DNA of 44,288 nt from Rhodoferax sp. (GTDB lineage: Bacteria; Pseudomonadota; Gammaproteobacteria; Burkholderiales; Burkholderiaceae_C). Position numbers and translations under genes: made by a program. The stretch is taken from NCBI GenBank assembly GCA_030685025.1, contig JAUXWC010000274.1, positions 1-44,288 of the forward strand. The letters run 5' to 3'. Each line of letters begins with the position of its first letter. Position 1 is the first letter of the stretch. Of the stretch, positions 9,235 to 17,284 are shown piece by piece. The notes beneath the pieces are model-generated. The model saw only the letters and a program-made list of their open reading frames with translations. It was not told where the DNA came from and did not search any database.

Positions 9235-9473
9235 GAGCGCCGGAGGCGGACCCGGTGATTCGAGGTGGAGCCCATTTCTCGCCATTGACTCGTCGCTGGC
9301 GCGCAGCGACCAGCCGGTGGCGCAACTCAACCCACGGAACCGTTGACCACCCCAGGCCACATCAGTTGGAATCGCAACCGTTTGCCGGGCGGCGATTCAC
9401 TTTTTGAGGCCAGTTAGACTGGCGCCTTGTCCGCGCTCCTTCACAACTACCACGCACGTCCATTGGCAGGCAA

Positions 9474-10248
9474 ATGTCCTTGACGCACTGCGCCGAATCG
9501 GTGCGCGTTTCTTGTGGCGACTTGAACGTGGTCCGTCTGGCCGAGCGTGGGCGACCGCTGTTGGTGGTGCATGGTGGGCCGGATTGGGACCACTCCTACC
9601 TGATTGCGGCGGTGGCGCCGCTGGTTGACCATGGTGTCGCCCCGATTCTGTTTGACCTGCGTGGATGCGGCGCGTCGATGCGATTGAGCGATCCAGCGGG
9701 CTACAAGGTGTCGTTGGTGGTGCAAGACATCGCTGAACTATTGGACGCACTGGGCCTGGCGAGCGTCGACCTGCTGGGGTTTTCTTTTGGCGGTGTTGTG
9801 GCCCAGGAATTCTTCGCGGCCCATCCGGCGCGGGTCGAGCGCTTGATTCTGGCCAGCACCGCTTATCCGGTTGAATTGCCGACTGCAGCGGCTGACCTGG
9901 CGGGTGAGTGTTCACCCATTTCAGTGGCGCTGCGGGAGCGCATGCAGTGGCTGTTTCACATGGAGCCCGATCCCCAGACCGCCAGCCGCGTGCTGGCCTC
10001 CGAGACGATGGCCCTGGACGTGCACCAGCCGCAGTCTCTGCCCGTGGCGCGGCGGTTGATCGCGGCCGTGGCCTTTTCGGGCGAATGGATGCGCGCCTTT
10101 CGATTGGGTCACATGCGGGAGCAAAAGTTGTTCCATCCAAGACATCTGGCGGGGCGCCAACACGAACGCCGGGCATCTGACCTACCTCGACGCGCCGATT
10201 GAATGGACGCAGGCACTGGTTGACGCTTTGGCACCCGTGCCTCATTGA
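9474..10248 (+). pseudogene. Alpha/beta hydrolase, frameshifted near the 3' end
   Basis: The first about 220 residues are a typical alpha/beta hydrolase resembling proline iminopeptidase: oxyanion motif VHGGPDWDHSYL (about residue 32), FDLRGCGAS, and the nucleophile elbow LGFSFGG with Ser104. After MREQKLF the frame changes into Arg-rich sequence and stops at 10202. The expected end, NAGHLTYLDAPIEW with the catalytic His, is present in another frame (about 10165-10248). Only about 20 codons separate the lid from this His region, where the family normally has 40-50 residues including the catalytic Asp. The gene has therefore lost a segment and its frame. A sequencing error could explain a frameshift but not the missing length. 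Confidence 0.75.
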
Positions 10249-10338
10249 AACGCCGGCCCCCGGGGCCGATCTGACCCGCCAATTCCCGAGAGGCCGCGAG
10301 TATCATGCGATTTCGTTCGCAACCAACCGGAGCCGCAC

Positions 10339-11364
10339 ATGGGACTGATGAGTTTTATCAAGAAACAGTTCATTGACATCATTCAATGGACCGAAGACTC
10401 AGATGGCACGCTAGCCTGGCGCTTCCCGATGGCCGAGATGGAAATTCAGTACGGCGCGTCGCTGACCGTGCGCGAGTCGCAGATGGCGGTGTTCGTCAAC
10501 GAAGGCAAGATTGCCGACGTGTTCGGGCCGGGCATGTACAAGCTCACCACCCAGACCATTCCGGTGCTGACCTACCTCAAGAACTGGGACAAGTTGTTCG
10601 AGTCGCCCTTCAAGAGCGATGTGTATTTCTTCAGCACGCGCCAGCAGGTCGACCAGAAATGGGGCACGCCGCAGCCCATCACCATTCGCGACAAGGATTT
10701 CGGCGCGGTGCGCCTGCGCGCTTTCGGCAACTACAGTTTTCGCGTCGCCGACCCGAAGCTGTTCCACACCGAGATCTCGGGCACCCGCGACACCTATGGC
10801 GTGGGCGACCTGGACGGCCAACTGCGTGGGCTGGTGTTGCAGAACATCAGCAACGCGATCGCCTCCAGCGGCATCCCGTTCCTGGACCTGGCCTCCAACC
10901 AGTTGATGTTTGCCAAGGCGCTGTCGGAGCAACTGGCGCCCGAGTTTTCCAAGATCGGCTTGAAGCTTGAGGGCATGACGGTGCAAAACGTCTCGCTGCC
11001 CGAAGAGCTGCAGAAGATCATGGACCAGAAGATCGGCATGGGCATGGTCGGCAACGACATGGGCAAGTTCATGCAATACCAGACCGCACAAGCCATCCCC
11101 AAGTTTGCCGAGGGCGGCGGTGATGGCGGTGGCATCGCGGGCAGTGCCATGGGGCTGGGTGCCGGGGTGGCGCTGGGCCAGGTGATGGCGCAGAACTTGT
11201 CGGCCGGCCTGCAGGGCGTCGCCAACCAGGCCGCGGCCACCGTCGTCAAGCCCGATGACGTGATGGCCACCCTGGAGAAACTCGGTGACCTTAAGACCAA
11301 GGGCATCCTGACCCAGGAAGAGTTCGACCTCAAGAAGGCCGAGTTGCTCAAGAAACTGGTCTAA
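10339..11364 (+). CDS. SPFH (band 7) domain protein with C-terminal SHOCT domain
   Basis: SPFH proteins assemble into membrane-associated oligomers. This one is of the soluble YdjI-like subgroup (annotated in databases as virion core protein-like), known in Bacillus to work with PspA at the membrane. The 341-residue product has MGLMSFIKKQFIDIIQW, then the SPFH domain (about 25-240: MAVFVNEGKIADVFGPGMY, LRAFGNYSFRVADP), a Gly/Ala-rich linker (about 255-290) and a SHOCT domain at the end (LGDLKTKGILTQEEFDLKK). CCGGAG precedes the ATG. It is the first of five same-strand genes and lies 40 bp before the DUF4178 gene. No PspA gene is present nearby. Confidence 0.9.
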   Translation: MGLMSFIKKQFIDIIQWTEDSDGTLAWRFPMAEMEIQYGASLTVRESQMAVFVNEGKIADVFGPGMYKLTTQTIPVLTYLKNWDKLFESPFKSDVYFFSTRQQVDQKWGTPQPITIRDKDFGAVRLRAFGNYSFRVADPKLFHTEISGTRDTYGVGDLDGQLRGLVLQNISNAIASSGIPFLDLASNQLMFAKALSEQLAPEFSKIGLKLEGMTVQNVSLPEELQKIMDQKIGMGMVGNDMGKFMQYQTAQAIPKFAEGGGDGGGIAGSAMGLGAGVALGQVMAQNLSAGLQGVANQAAATVVKPDDVMATLEKLGDLKTKGILTQEEFDLKKAELLKKLV

Positions 11365-11404
11365 GGTTCGAGTCCATCATTGACCTGAGCGGAACCGGCT
11401 GAGC

Positions 11405-12901
11405 GTGGCGACCGATAGCCCCCAGCGCGCCTACCGGGCACCCTGCCCCGGCTGCGGCGCGCCGGTCGAGTTTCGCAGCGCCCAGTCCACGCACGCGGTG
11501 TGCGGCTTTTGCCAAAGCACAGTGGTGCGCAGCGGCGAGAAGCTGGCCCGCGTGGGCAAGATGGCGGAGCTGTTTGACGACCACAGTCCACTGCAGTTGA
11601 TGGCCAGCGGCACCTGGAACAAGAGGTCCTTCACGCTGATTGGCCGTCTTCAATACAAGTACGGCGAGGGCACCTGGACCGAGTGGGTCGCGATCCTGCC
11701 CGATGGCGGCAATGCTTACCTGAGTGAAGACAACGGCGCCTACGTGTTCAGCGTGCCGCAGGCCATCGGGCGCGCGATGCCAGACGCCTCGGCATTCAAG
11801 GTTGGCGCCACCACCACCCTCAACGGCAAGTCCTTCGGCGTCGCGTCCAATGCCACGGTTTCACTGCTGTCGGCGCAGGGTGAGTTGCCGCATTTGCCGG
11901 CACTGGGCACGCCATTCGCCATGGTGGAGTTGCGCAGCCCAGAAGGCGAAGTGCTCAGCATTGACTATGGCACCGAGCCGCCGCAGTTGGCCATGGGCCG
12001 CTCGGTCCAGCTCGAAGACCTGAAGCTCTCCGGCCTGCAGGACGAATCGGCCAAGGACGAAAAAGGCCGCCAGTTTGCCTGCCCCAACTGCGGCGCCCAG
12101 GTTGAGATCACGCTGGCGCAAAGCAAGAGCATCACCTGCCGCTCCTGCAACAGCCTGATCGACCTGTCGCAGGGGATCGGGGGCGAACTCAAAGCTGCGA
12201 TCCAGGATGAGCCGGTGCAGCCGCTGATTCCCTTGGGCACCATCGGTCAATTGCAGGGCGCCCCGTGGCAGGTGGTGGGTTTCCAGCATCGGATGGGGAC
12301 CGAACCGAGCGACCCCGATGAGCACTTCGGCTGGGACGAGTACCTGCTGTTCAATCAGAAACGCGGCTTCATCTTCTTGGTGGACTCCACCGAGGGCTGG
12401 AGCGTCGTCAAGCCCACCACTGGCGCGCCGGTGCTGGCGGCCACTGGCCAGAGCGCCACCTATCTGGGCACCAAGTACCAGCTCAAGGAAACCTATTCGG
12501 CCGAGACCAGCTATGTGGCGGGCGAGTTCTACTGGCAGGTCACGCGTGGGCAGAAGACGTCCAACCGCGACTTCGAGGGTGGCAACAACATGTTGTCCCT
12601 GGAGCAGACGCCCACCGAGGTGACGTGGTCGAGTGGCAGCAAGATTGCCAGTGACGAGGTGGCCAAGGCCTTCAAGCTGGAGGGCAAGAAGGAGCTGCTC
12701 AAACGCAGCGACGCGAAGGCGATCTCCGGCATGGGTTGTGGCACCATCATCGTGATCTTCGTCGTCATTCTGTTGTTTCTGGCCCTGATCAGCCGCTGCT
12801 CCAGTTGCGATCCGACGCGCGAGAACTGCTCCTCTTCGAGCAGCGCACGCAGTTCAGGCGGATCATTCGGTGGGTCCTCCAGCGGCGGGGGGCACAAATG
12901 A
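11405..12901 (+). CDS. DUF4178 protein with two zinc ribbons and a C-terminal membrane anchor
   Basis: The 498-residue protein carries a first zinc ribbon (Cys14, Cys17, Cys33, Cys36), a DUF4178 domain (about 55-200, starting LMASGTWNKRSFTLIGRLQY and continuing WTEWVAILPDGG), a second zinc ribbon (about 223-250: CPNCG then CRSC), a second DUF4178 copy (about 275-420, QVVGFQHRMG, WDEYLLFNQKRGFIFLV) and one transmembrane helix near residues 440-462 (TIIVIFVVILLFLALI). The tail is Ser/Gly-rich with four Cys. Function is unknown in the literature I know, but DUF4178 genes recur beside SPFH, DUF350 and spermidine-synthase genes, exactly as here. The start is a GTG 40 bp after the SPFH stop. Confidence 0.88.
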   Translation: MATDSPQRAYRAPCPGCGAPVEFRSAQSTHAVCGFCQSTVVRSGEKLARVGKMAELFDDHSPLQLMASGTWNKRSFTLIGRLQYKYGEGTWTEWVAILPDGGNAYLSEDNGAYVFSVPQAIGRAMPDASAFKVGATTTLNGKSFGVASNATVSLLSAQGELPHLPALGTPFAMVELRSPEGEVLSIDYGTEPPQLAMGRSVQLEDLKLSGLQDESAKDEKGRQFACPNCGAQVEITLAQSKSITCRSCNSLIDLSQGIGGELKAAIQDEPVQPLIPLGTIGQLQGAPWQVVGFQHRMGTEPSDPDEHFGWDEYLLFNQKRGFIFLVDSTEGWSVVKPTTGAPVLAATGQSATYLGTKYQLKETYSAETSYVAGEFYWQVTRGQKTSNRDFEGGNNMLSLEQTPTEVTWSSGSKIASDEVAKAFKLEGKKELLKRSDAKAISGMGCGTIIVIFVVILLFLALISRCSSCDPTRENCSSSSSARSSGGSFGGSSSGGGHK

Positions 12902-12982
12902 TCACGGACCGCGTGGCGCGCGGGCGCAGGTGGTCAGGTTCTGGTGTCGTGTTCGGCGATAGTTACTTCTAAGGAGATTCCC

Positions 12983-13201
12983 ATGGGATTCGAATGGATC
13001 AAACCGGCGGCCCTTTTCGGCTCTGTCCTGTACGCCCTGATCGGCGTGGGCGTTTTCGGCTTGTGTTTCTGGATCATCGACAAGCTCACGCCCTATGACC
13101 TGTGGATCGAAATCGTCGAGCATCAGAACAAGGCCCTGGCGACGGTGGTGGCGGCGATCTCGCTGGGCATTTGCATCATCGTGGCGGCCGCCATTCATTG
13201 A
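12983..13201 (+). CDS. DUF350 small membrane protein
   Basis: A 72-residue integral membrane protein of the DUF350 (YjfL-like) family, with two predicted helices (about 8-32 and 48-70) separated by a charged loop DKLTPYDLWIEIVEHQNK. The ATG at 12983 is chosen because a strong AAGGAG (12971-12976) precedes it; the frame is open upstream but without such a site. DUF350 proteins usually have one or more two-helix repeats; this is a single-repeat form. Its place between the DUF4178 and spermidine-synthase genes supports a shared membrane function. E. coli YjfL lies in the yjf cluster with a PspA homologue and a glutathionylspermidine-synthase-like protein, an analogous grouping. Confidence 0.88.
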   Translation: MGFEWIKPAALFGSVLYALIGVGVFGLCFWIIDKLTPYDLWIEIVEHQNKALATVVAAISLGICIIVAAAIH

Positions 13202-13316
13202 ATTACACGGTTCGGGCCGCGCCCGCCTCAGCCGACAAGCGGCTTGGCGTTGGTGGGCGGTGTCATTTTTAGGGGGTGATTGCGCCCCTAGTGGATTTCA
13301 AACGGAGAAGTGATTT

Positions 13317-14873
13317 GTGAAGGAGGCCACGCCCCCCGCGCCGCCGACCATGGAAGTGGCCCTGCTGGCCAGCGTCTTCGTGGTCGCCGCCTGCGGCCTG
13401 ATCTACGAATTGGCAGCCGCTTCGCTGGCGTCTTACGTGCTGGGCGACTCGGTCCTTCAGTTCTCCACCATCATTGGCAGCTACCTGTTTGCGATGGGCG
13501 TTGGCGCCTACCTGTCGCGGTTCTTCGAGCGGCAGTTGCCCGCCCACTTCCTGCGCATTGAACTGATGGTGGCCCTGGCCGGTGGTGCCTTGCCCGCCCT
13601 GCTGTTTTTGGCCAACGCCTACGCTCCGGGCTCGTTTCGCTTTCTGCTCTACAGCCTGGTGCTGCTGGTGGGCACTCTGGTGGGGCTTGAGATTCCGCTG
13701 GTGATGCGTATCCTCAAGCGCAACGTGGCCCTGAAAGACCTGGTCTCGCAGGTGCTGACCTTCGATTACCTGGGCGCGCTGGCGGTCTCGGTGGCCTTTC
13801 CCCTGGTGCTGGTGCCCCACTTGGGGCTGATTCGCACCGGTCTGTTGTTCGGGCTGATGAATGCGCTGGTGGCGTTGTGGGCGCTGTGGCTGTTCCGCCA
13901 TGAGCTGCGCCAGTTCAGGTCGCATGCCCTGGCGGCCTTTGGCACACTCGCCGTGCTGGCGGTGGGCTTCGCCGGGGCCGACCACATCACCACCTGGGCC
14001 GAAGACCAGTTCTACCAAGACCGCGTGGTGTTCACGGCGAGCAGTCCCTACCAGCGCATTGTGGTGACGCATGGCGCGGGCGAGGCCAAGGCCGGTTACC
14101 GCCTGTTTCTCAATGGCAACCTGCAGTTCTCGCAACGCGACGAATACCGCTACCACGAAGCGCTGGTGCACCCGGTGATGGCGGCCTACGCGGCCAGCGG
14201 CGCTGGCCCCAAGCGGGTCGCCATTCTGGGCGGCGGCGACGGCATGGCGGCGCGTGAAGTGCTCAAGTACCCGGGGGTCGAGCGCATCACCCTGGTCGAA
14301 CTGGACCCGGCCATGACCCGGCTGTTCTCCGAGCATGCGACGCTGGCGCGGCTCAATGGCGGTGCCTTGAAGTCGCCCAAAGTGAAGGTCGTCAACACCG
14401 ACGCGTTTCAGTGGCTGGAGAGCACCCGTGAGACCTTCGACGTGATCATCGTCGACTTTCCGGATCCGACCAATTTCTCGATCGGCAAGCTCTACACCAA
14501 CTCGTTCTACGCCCTGCTTGATCAACGCCTGTCGGCCAGTGGTTTTGCGGCGATCCAGACCACCTCGCCGCTGGTGGCGCGCAAGAGCTTCTGGACGGTG
14601 GTGAGCACCATCGAGTCAGTCGGCCTGACCGCCACGCCCTACCACGCGCATGTGCCGAGCTTCGGCGAATGGGGCTTCGTGGTGGCCAGCCGGCGGCCCT
14701 ACCGCGTGCCCACCACCCTGCCCAGCGGCATGCGCTTTCTCACCGCTCCCAGTCTGCCCTTGCTGTTTGACTTTCCGTTGGACATGGCGCGGGTGCCGGC
14801 CGAGGTCAACCGTCTGTCGAACCAGGTGCTGGTGACGACCTATGAGCAGGAATGGGGCAAGGTGCCGCATTGA
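13317..14873 (+). CDS. Membrane-fused polyamine aminopropyltransferase (spermidine synthase-like)
   Basis: The 518-residue protein has an N-terminal hydrophobic domain of about 6-7 helices (residues 10-220: GLIYELAAASLASYVLGDSV, then IIGSYLFAMGVGAYLSRF) followed by a soluble spermidine-synthase domain. SAM-site features are VAILGGGDGMAAREVLKYP (about residue 300) and ITLVELDPAMTRLF; a later VDFPDPTNFSIGKLY motif matches the catalytic/polyamine loop. Such enzymes move an aminopropyl group from decarboxylated SAM to a polyamine; the acceptor here is unknown. The start is a GTG with ACGGAG upstream, 115 bp after DUF350. The next gene overlaps its stop. The SAM decarboxylase gene lies 25 kb away at 38978. 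Confidence 0.88.
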   Translation: MKEATPPAPPTMEVALLASVFVVAACGLIYELAAASLASYVLGDSVLQFSTIIGSYLFAMGVGAYLSRFFERQLPAHFLRIELMVALAGGALPALLFLANAYAPGSFRFLLYSLVLLVGTLVGLEIPLVMRILKRNVALKDLVSQVLTFDYLGALAVSVAFPLVLVPHLGLIRTGLLFGLMNALVALWALWLFRHELRQFRSHALAAFGTLAVLAVGFAGADHITTWAEDQFYQDRVVFTASSPYQRIVVTHGAGEAKAGYRLFLNGNLQFSQRDEYRYHEALVHPVMAAYAASGAGPKRVAILGGGDGMAAREVLKYPGVERITLVELDPAMTRLFSEHATLARLNGGALKSPKVKVVNTDAFQWLESTRETFDVIIVDFPDPTNFSIGKLYTNSFYALLDQRLSASGFAAIQTTSPLVARKSFWTVVSTIESVGLTATPYHAHVPSFGEWGFVVASRRPYRVPTTLPSGMRFLTAPSLPLLFDFPLDMARVPAEVNRLSNQVLVTTYEQEWGKVPH

Positions 14874-16429
14874 TCTCGCGGCGTCACTTCGTTGTCGCGG
14901 CCGCACTTCCGCTGGCCGCCTGTCAGGCGCCGCGGCAGGTCGCGGGGGGCTTTGTGGGTACCCACGCCGAGCGCGGACACCTGCTGCGAACGCCCACCGC
15001 GGGCCGGGTCCCCATCGCACAGCGCCGAACGCGGGTGATCATCGCTGGCGGTGGCGTCGCCGGTCTGGCGGCGGCGCGCGCGCTACGTTTGCGCGGCATC
15101 GACGACTTTGCGGTGTTGGAACTCGAAGACACGTCGGGCGGCAACAGCCGCGCGGGAAGCCTGGGAGGCATGGCGCACCCGCTGGGGGCGCATTACCTGC
15201 CCGTTCCCAGCGAAGACGCGCACGAGGTGCAGGACTTGCTGGAAGAACTTGGGCTACGCCAGCGCGTTGCCGGACGCTGGACCTACGACGAGCGCCACCT
15301 GTGCCACAGTCCGCAGGAGCGACTGTTCTTCGACGGCGCCTGGCAAGAAGGTCTGCTGCCGGTGCAGGGTGTGGGGCCGCAAACCCACGCCCAGTACCAG
15401 CAGTTCGCCGCCCTGGTGGAGCGCGCCCGGCTGGCGGCCAAGTGGTCAATTCCAGCGTCAAGATCGCCGCAATCGCCTTTCAAGCAAGCGCTTTCAGCTA
15501 TTACTTTCGTAGCACATCTGGAGCAAAACGGCCTCACTGACGCGCATCTGCGCTGGTACCTGGACTACTGCTGCCGTGACGACTACGGTGCCGGTCTGGC
15601 AACGGTGTCGGCGTGGGCGGGCATGCACTACTTTGCCAGTCGCCATGGCTTTCGCGCGCCAGGCGGTGACGGGATCGAGCACGACGGCGTGCTGACCTGG
15701 CCCGAGGGCAATGGCTGGTTGACGCGGCGCCTGGCGGCCCCGTTGGGCGAGCGTCTGCGCTGTCGTCGCGTGGTAGTGCGCATCGAGGTGCTCAAGCACG
15801 GCGTCGAGGTGGACGCCCTCGACCCCGACACCGGGCAATTGGAGCGCTGGCACGCGCAGCGGTGCATCGTGGCGTTGCCGCTGTTCGTCGCGGCGCGGGT
15901 GGTGCACGGCGCGCCCGAAGTGCTGAGCCAACGTGCCGCGCAAATGCGTTATGCGCCCTGGCTGGTGGCCAACCTGCAGGTCGAGGCACCGCTGCATGAC
16001 CGCCCAGGTCCGGCGCCGAGTTGGGACAACGTGATCTATGGTGCGGCCGGGTTGGGCTATGTGGACGCGCAACACCAAAGCCTCAAGCCGGTGCCGGGCG
16101 CCACCGTGCTGACCTACTACCGCGCCCTGGGTGATGAACGTGATGGGCGTCGCCAACTGCTGGAGCGCCCATGGGCAAGTTGGCGTGACGAGATCTTGAC
16201 GGAGTTGTCGCTGGCCCACCCCGATCTGCGCGGCAAAACCACGCGGATGGATATCACGCGCTATGGGCACGCCATGGCGATACCGGTGCCACGCGCAACC
16301 GCGTCGGCCAGCGATGCGATGGTCTCGATTGGCCGATTGAACTTCGCGCATGGCGACTGGGCCGGCTACTCGGTGTTCGAGGAGGCGTTTACGCAAGGGC
16401 ACCACGCCGCATGGGCCCGTGCGGCATGA
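14870..16429 (+). CDS. Tat-type lipoprotein FAD-dependent amine oxidase
   Basis: This is a flavin amine oxidase-like enzyme, plausibly acting on polyamines outside the cytoplasmic membrane. From the TTG at 14870 it begins ISRRHFVVAAALPLAAC, a twin-arginine signal ending in an LAAC lipobox with Cys18; folded FAD enzymes often leave by Tat. The FAD motif is IIAGGGVAGLAAARAL (about 57-72), and DTSGGNSRAGSLGG follows. RWYLDYCCRDDYGAG, SAWAGMHYFASRHGF and the C-terminal GDWAGYSVFEEAF are FAD-oxidoreductase features. TTG overlaps the previous TGA by 2 nt with AAGGTG ahead; an ATG at 14852 is the alternative. Residues around 190-215 look inserted and include the 17-nt element at 15497. Confidence 0.82.
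   Translation: MISRRHFVVAAALPLAACQAPRQVAGGFVGTHAERGHLLRTPTAGRVPIAQRRTRVIIAGGGVAGLAAARALRLRGIDDFAVLELEDTSGGNSRAGSLGGMAHPLGAHYLPVPSEDAHEVQDLLEELGLRQRVAGRWTYDERHLCHSPQERLFFDGAWQEGLLPVQGVGPQTHAQYQQFAALVERARLAAKWSIPASRSPQSPFKQALSAITFVAHLEQNGLTDAHLRWYLDYCCRDDYGAGLATVSAWAGMHYFASRHGFRAPGGDGIEHDGVLTWPEGNGWLTRRLAAPLGERLRCRRVVVRIEVLKHGVEVDALDPDTGQLERWHAQRCIVALPLFVAARVVHGAPEVLSQRAAQMRYAPWLVANLQVEAPLHDRPGPAPSWDNVIYGAAGLGYVDAQHQSLKPVPGATVLTYYRALGDERDGRRQLLERPWASWRDEILTELSLAHPDLRGKTTRMDITRYGHAMAIPVPRATASASDAMVSIGRLNFAHGDWAGYSVFEEAFTQGHHAAWARAA
15497..15513 (+). repeat. 17-nt GCTN-N9-TAGC element, copy A (inside the amine oxidase gene)
   Basis: GCTATTACTTTCGTAGC lies in frame and encodes Ala-Ile-Thr-Phe-Val plus part of the next Ala. 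Copies of identical length occur at 32137, 38714 and 41257. Short dispersed sequences of this type are common in Comamonadaceae genomes. Confidence 0.5.
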
Positions 16430-16491
16430 TCGGTGAGCCGGTGAGCCGGTGATGCGTTGTGACGCCGACCTCGGCGCCCCAGGCGCAAAGG

Positions 16492-17226
16492 CTAGGGTTT
16501 GACCTTCAAGTTCGCCATTGCGTCGCGTGCCATGCGTTTGGCTTGTTCTGTTAGCGCTTTGTCGCCGGACTCGGCGCCGTTATGCGCCATGCCGGCAATC
16601 AGGCCGCCGGTAATCACCATCGAGTCGTAGGCGTAGGTTCGCCGCGCGTTGCTCCAGCCCGCCACGGCGCCCGACCCCACGATGTCGTCGTTGATCACTT
16701 GCATCAGCGCCTGCGCCTGCGCGTCGTCGAGCTCCTGGCCCGTCAGCACCTGCTGGCTCACGCCCAGCAGTACCGTGATCGCGCTGGCCAGGTTGTTCTT
16801 GCGAAAGCCTGGCGTAGCCTCGATAGCGGCGAGGATTTGTCGGCAGATCTGGACGACCTTTTGACGCTCCAGCGGGTCCGCAACCTTGGCCGCGATCTCC
16901 TCGGCCACTGTGCGCGGTCCAGCGGGCTTGAAGTCCGTCTCCGTCAGCGCTCTATGTGGCGCCTCGTGGGCAGTGCCTGCGGCTGGCGTGGCGGCCGACG
17001 GCTTGGCGCTGCCGGTCGATTTGGCCGCCGAGTTCTTGATCATGTTGGCGTACATGGCGCGCTCGGACATGCTGTGCATCATCGACATCGTGATGCCCGC
17101 ATTGGGTCCGTACAAGTTGCTGGCGCTGTACCCGGACATGTACTGGGCCTGCGCCAAGCCGTGCGTCATGCCGCAGATCAGTGCCATGGCGCAGCTTGCC
17201 GTCATGGTGTTGGTGATTCGTTTCAT
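16492..17226 (-). CDS. DUF6683-type secreted protein, unknown function
   Basis: The 244-residue protein starts with a signal peptide (about residues 1-27, ending LAQAQ) and a Met/Ser/Tyr-rich stretch (YMSGYSASNLYGPNAGITMS). A low-complexity Ala/Ser/Thr linker (about 70-95) follows, then a helical domain (about 105-244) with PLERQKVVQICRQILAAIEA, NNLASAITVLLGVSQQVL and VINDDIVGSGAVAGW. The second half resembles the DUF6683 family; no function is known to me. AGGAGGT precedes the ATG. It lies 58 bp downstream of the large BTAD regulator on the same strand, so it may be its target or operon partner. Confidence 0.72.
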   Translation of the reverse strand: MKRITNTMTASCAMALICGMTHGLAQAQYMSGYSASNLYGPNAGITMSMMHSMSERAMYANMIKNSAAKSTGSAKPSAATPAAGTAHEAPHRALTETDFKPAGPRTVAEEIAAKVADPLERQKVVQICRQILAAIEATPGFRKNNLASAITVLLGVSQQVLTGQELDDAQAQALMQVINDDIVGSGAVAGWSNARRTYAYDSMVITGGLIAGMAHNGAESGDKALTEQAKRMARDAMANLKVKP

Positions 17227-17284
17227 GGGACCTCCTGGTCATCGCCGCCGAGCGGCCCTGAAGTGGTTTATAGCTTGCGCGGCG

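Noticed and set aside
10254-10268. GC-rich inverted repeat CGGCCCC/GGGGCCG after the broken hydrolase as a terminator
   Set aside because: Only one base lies between the arms and no U-run follows on either strand.
13269-14525. Antisense ORF of 418 codons opposite the aminopropyltransferase
   Set aside because: Low-complexity Gln/His/Arg composition typical of antisense frames in GC-rich DNA.
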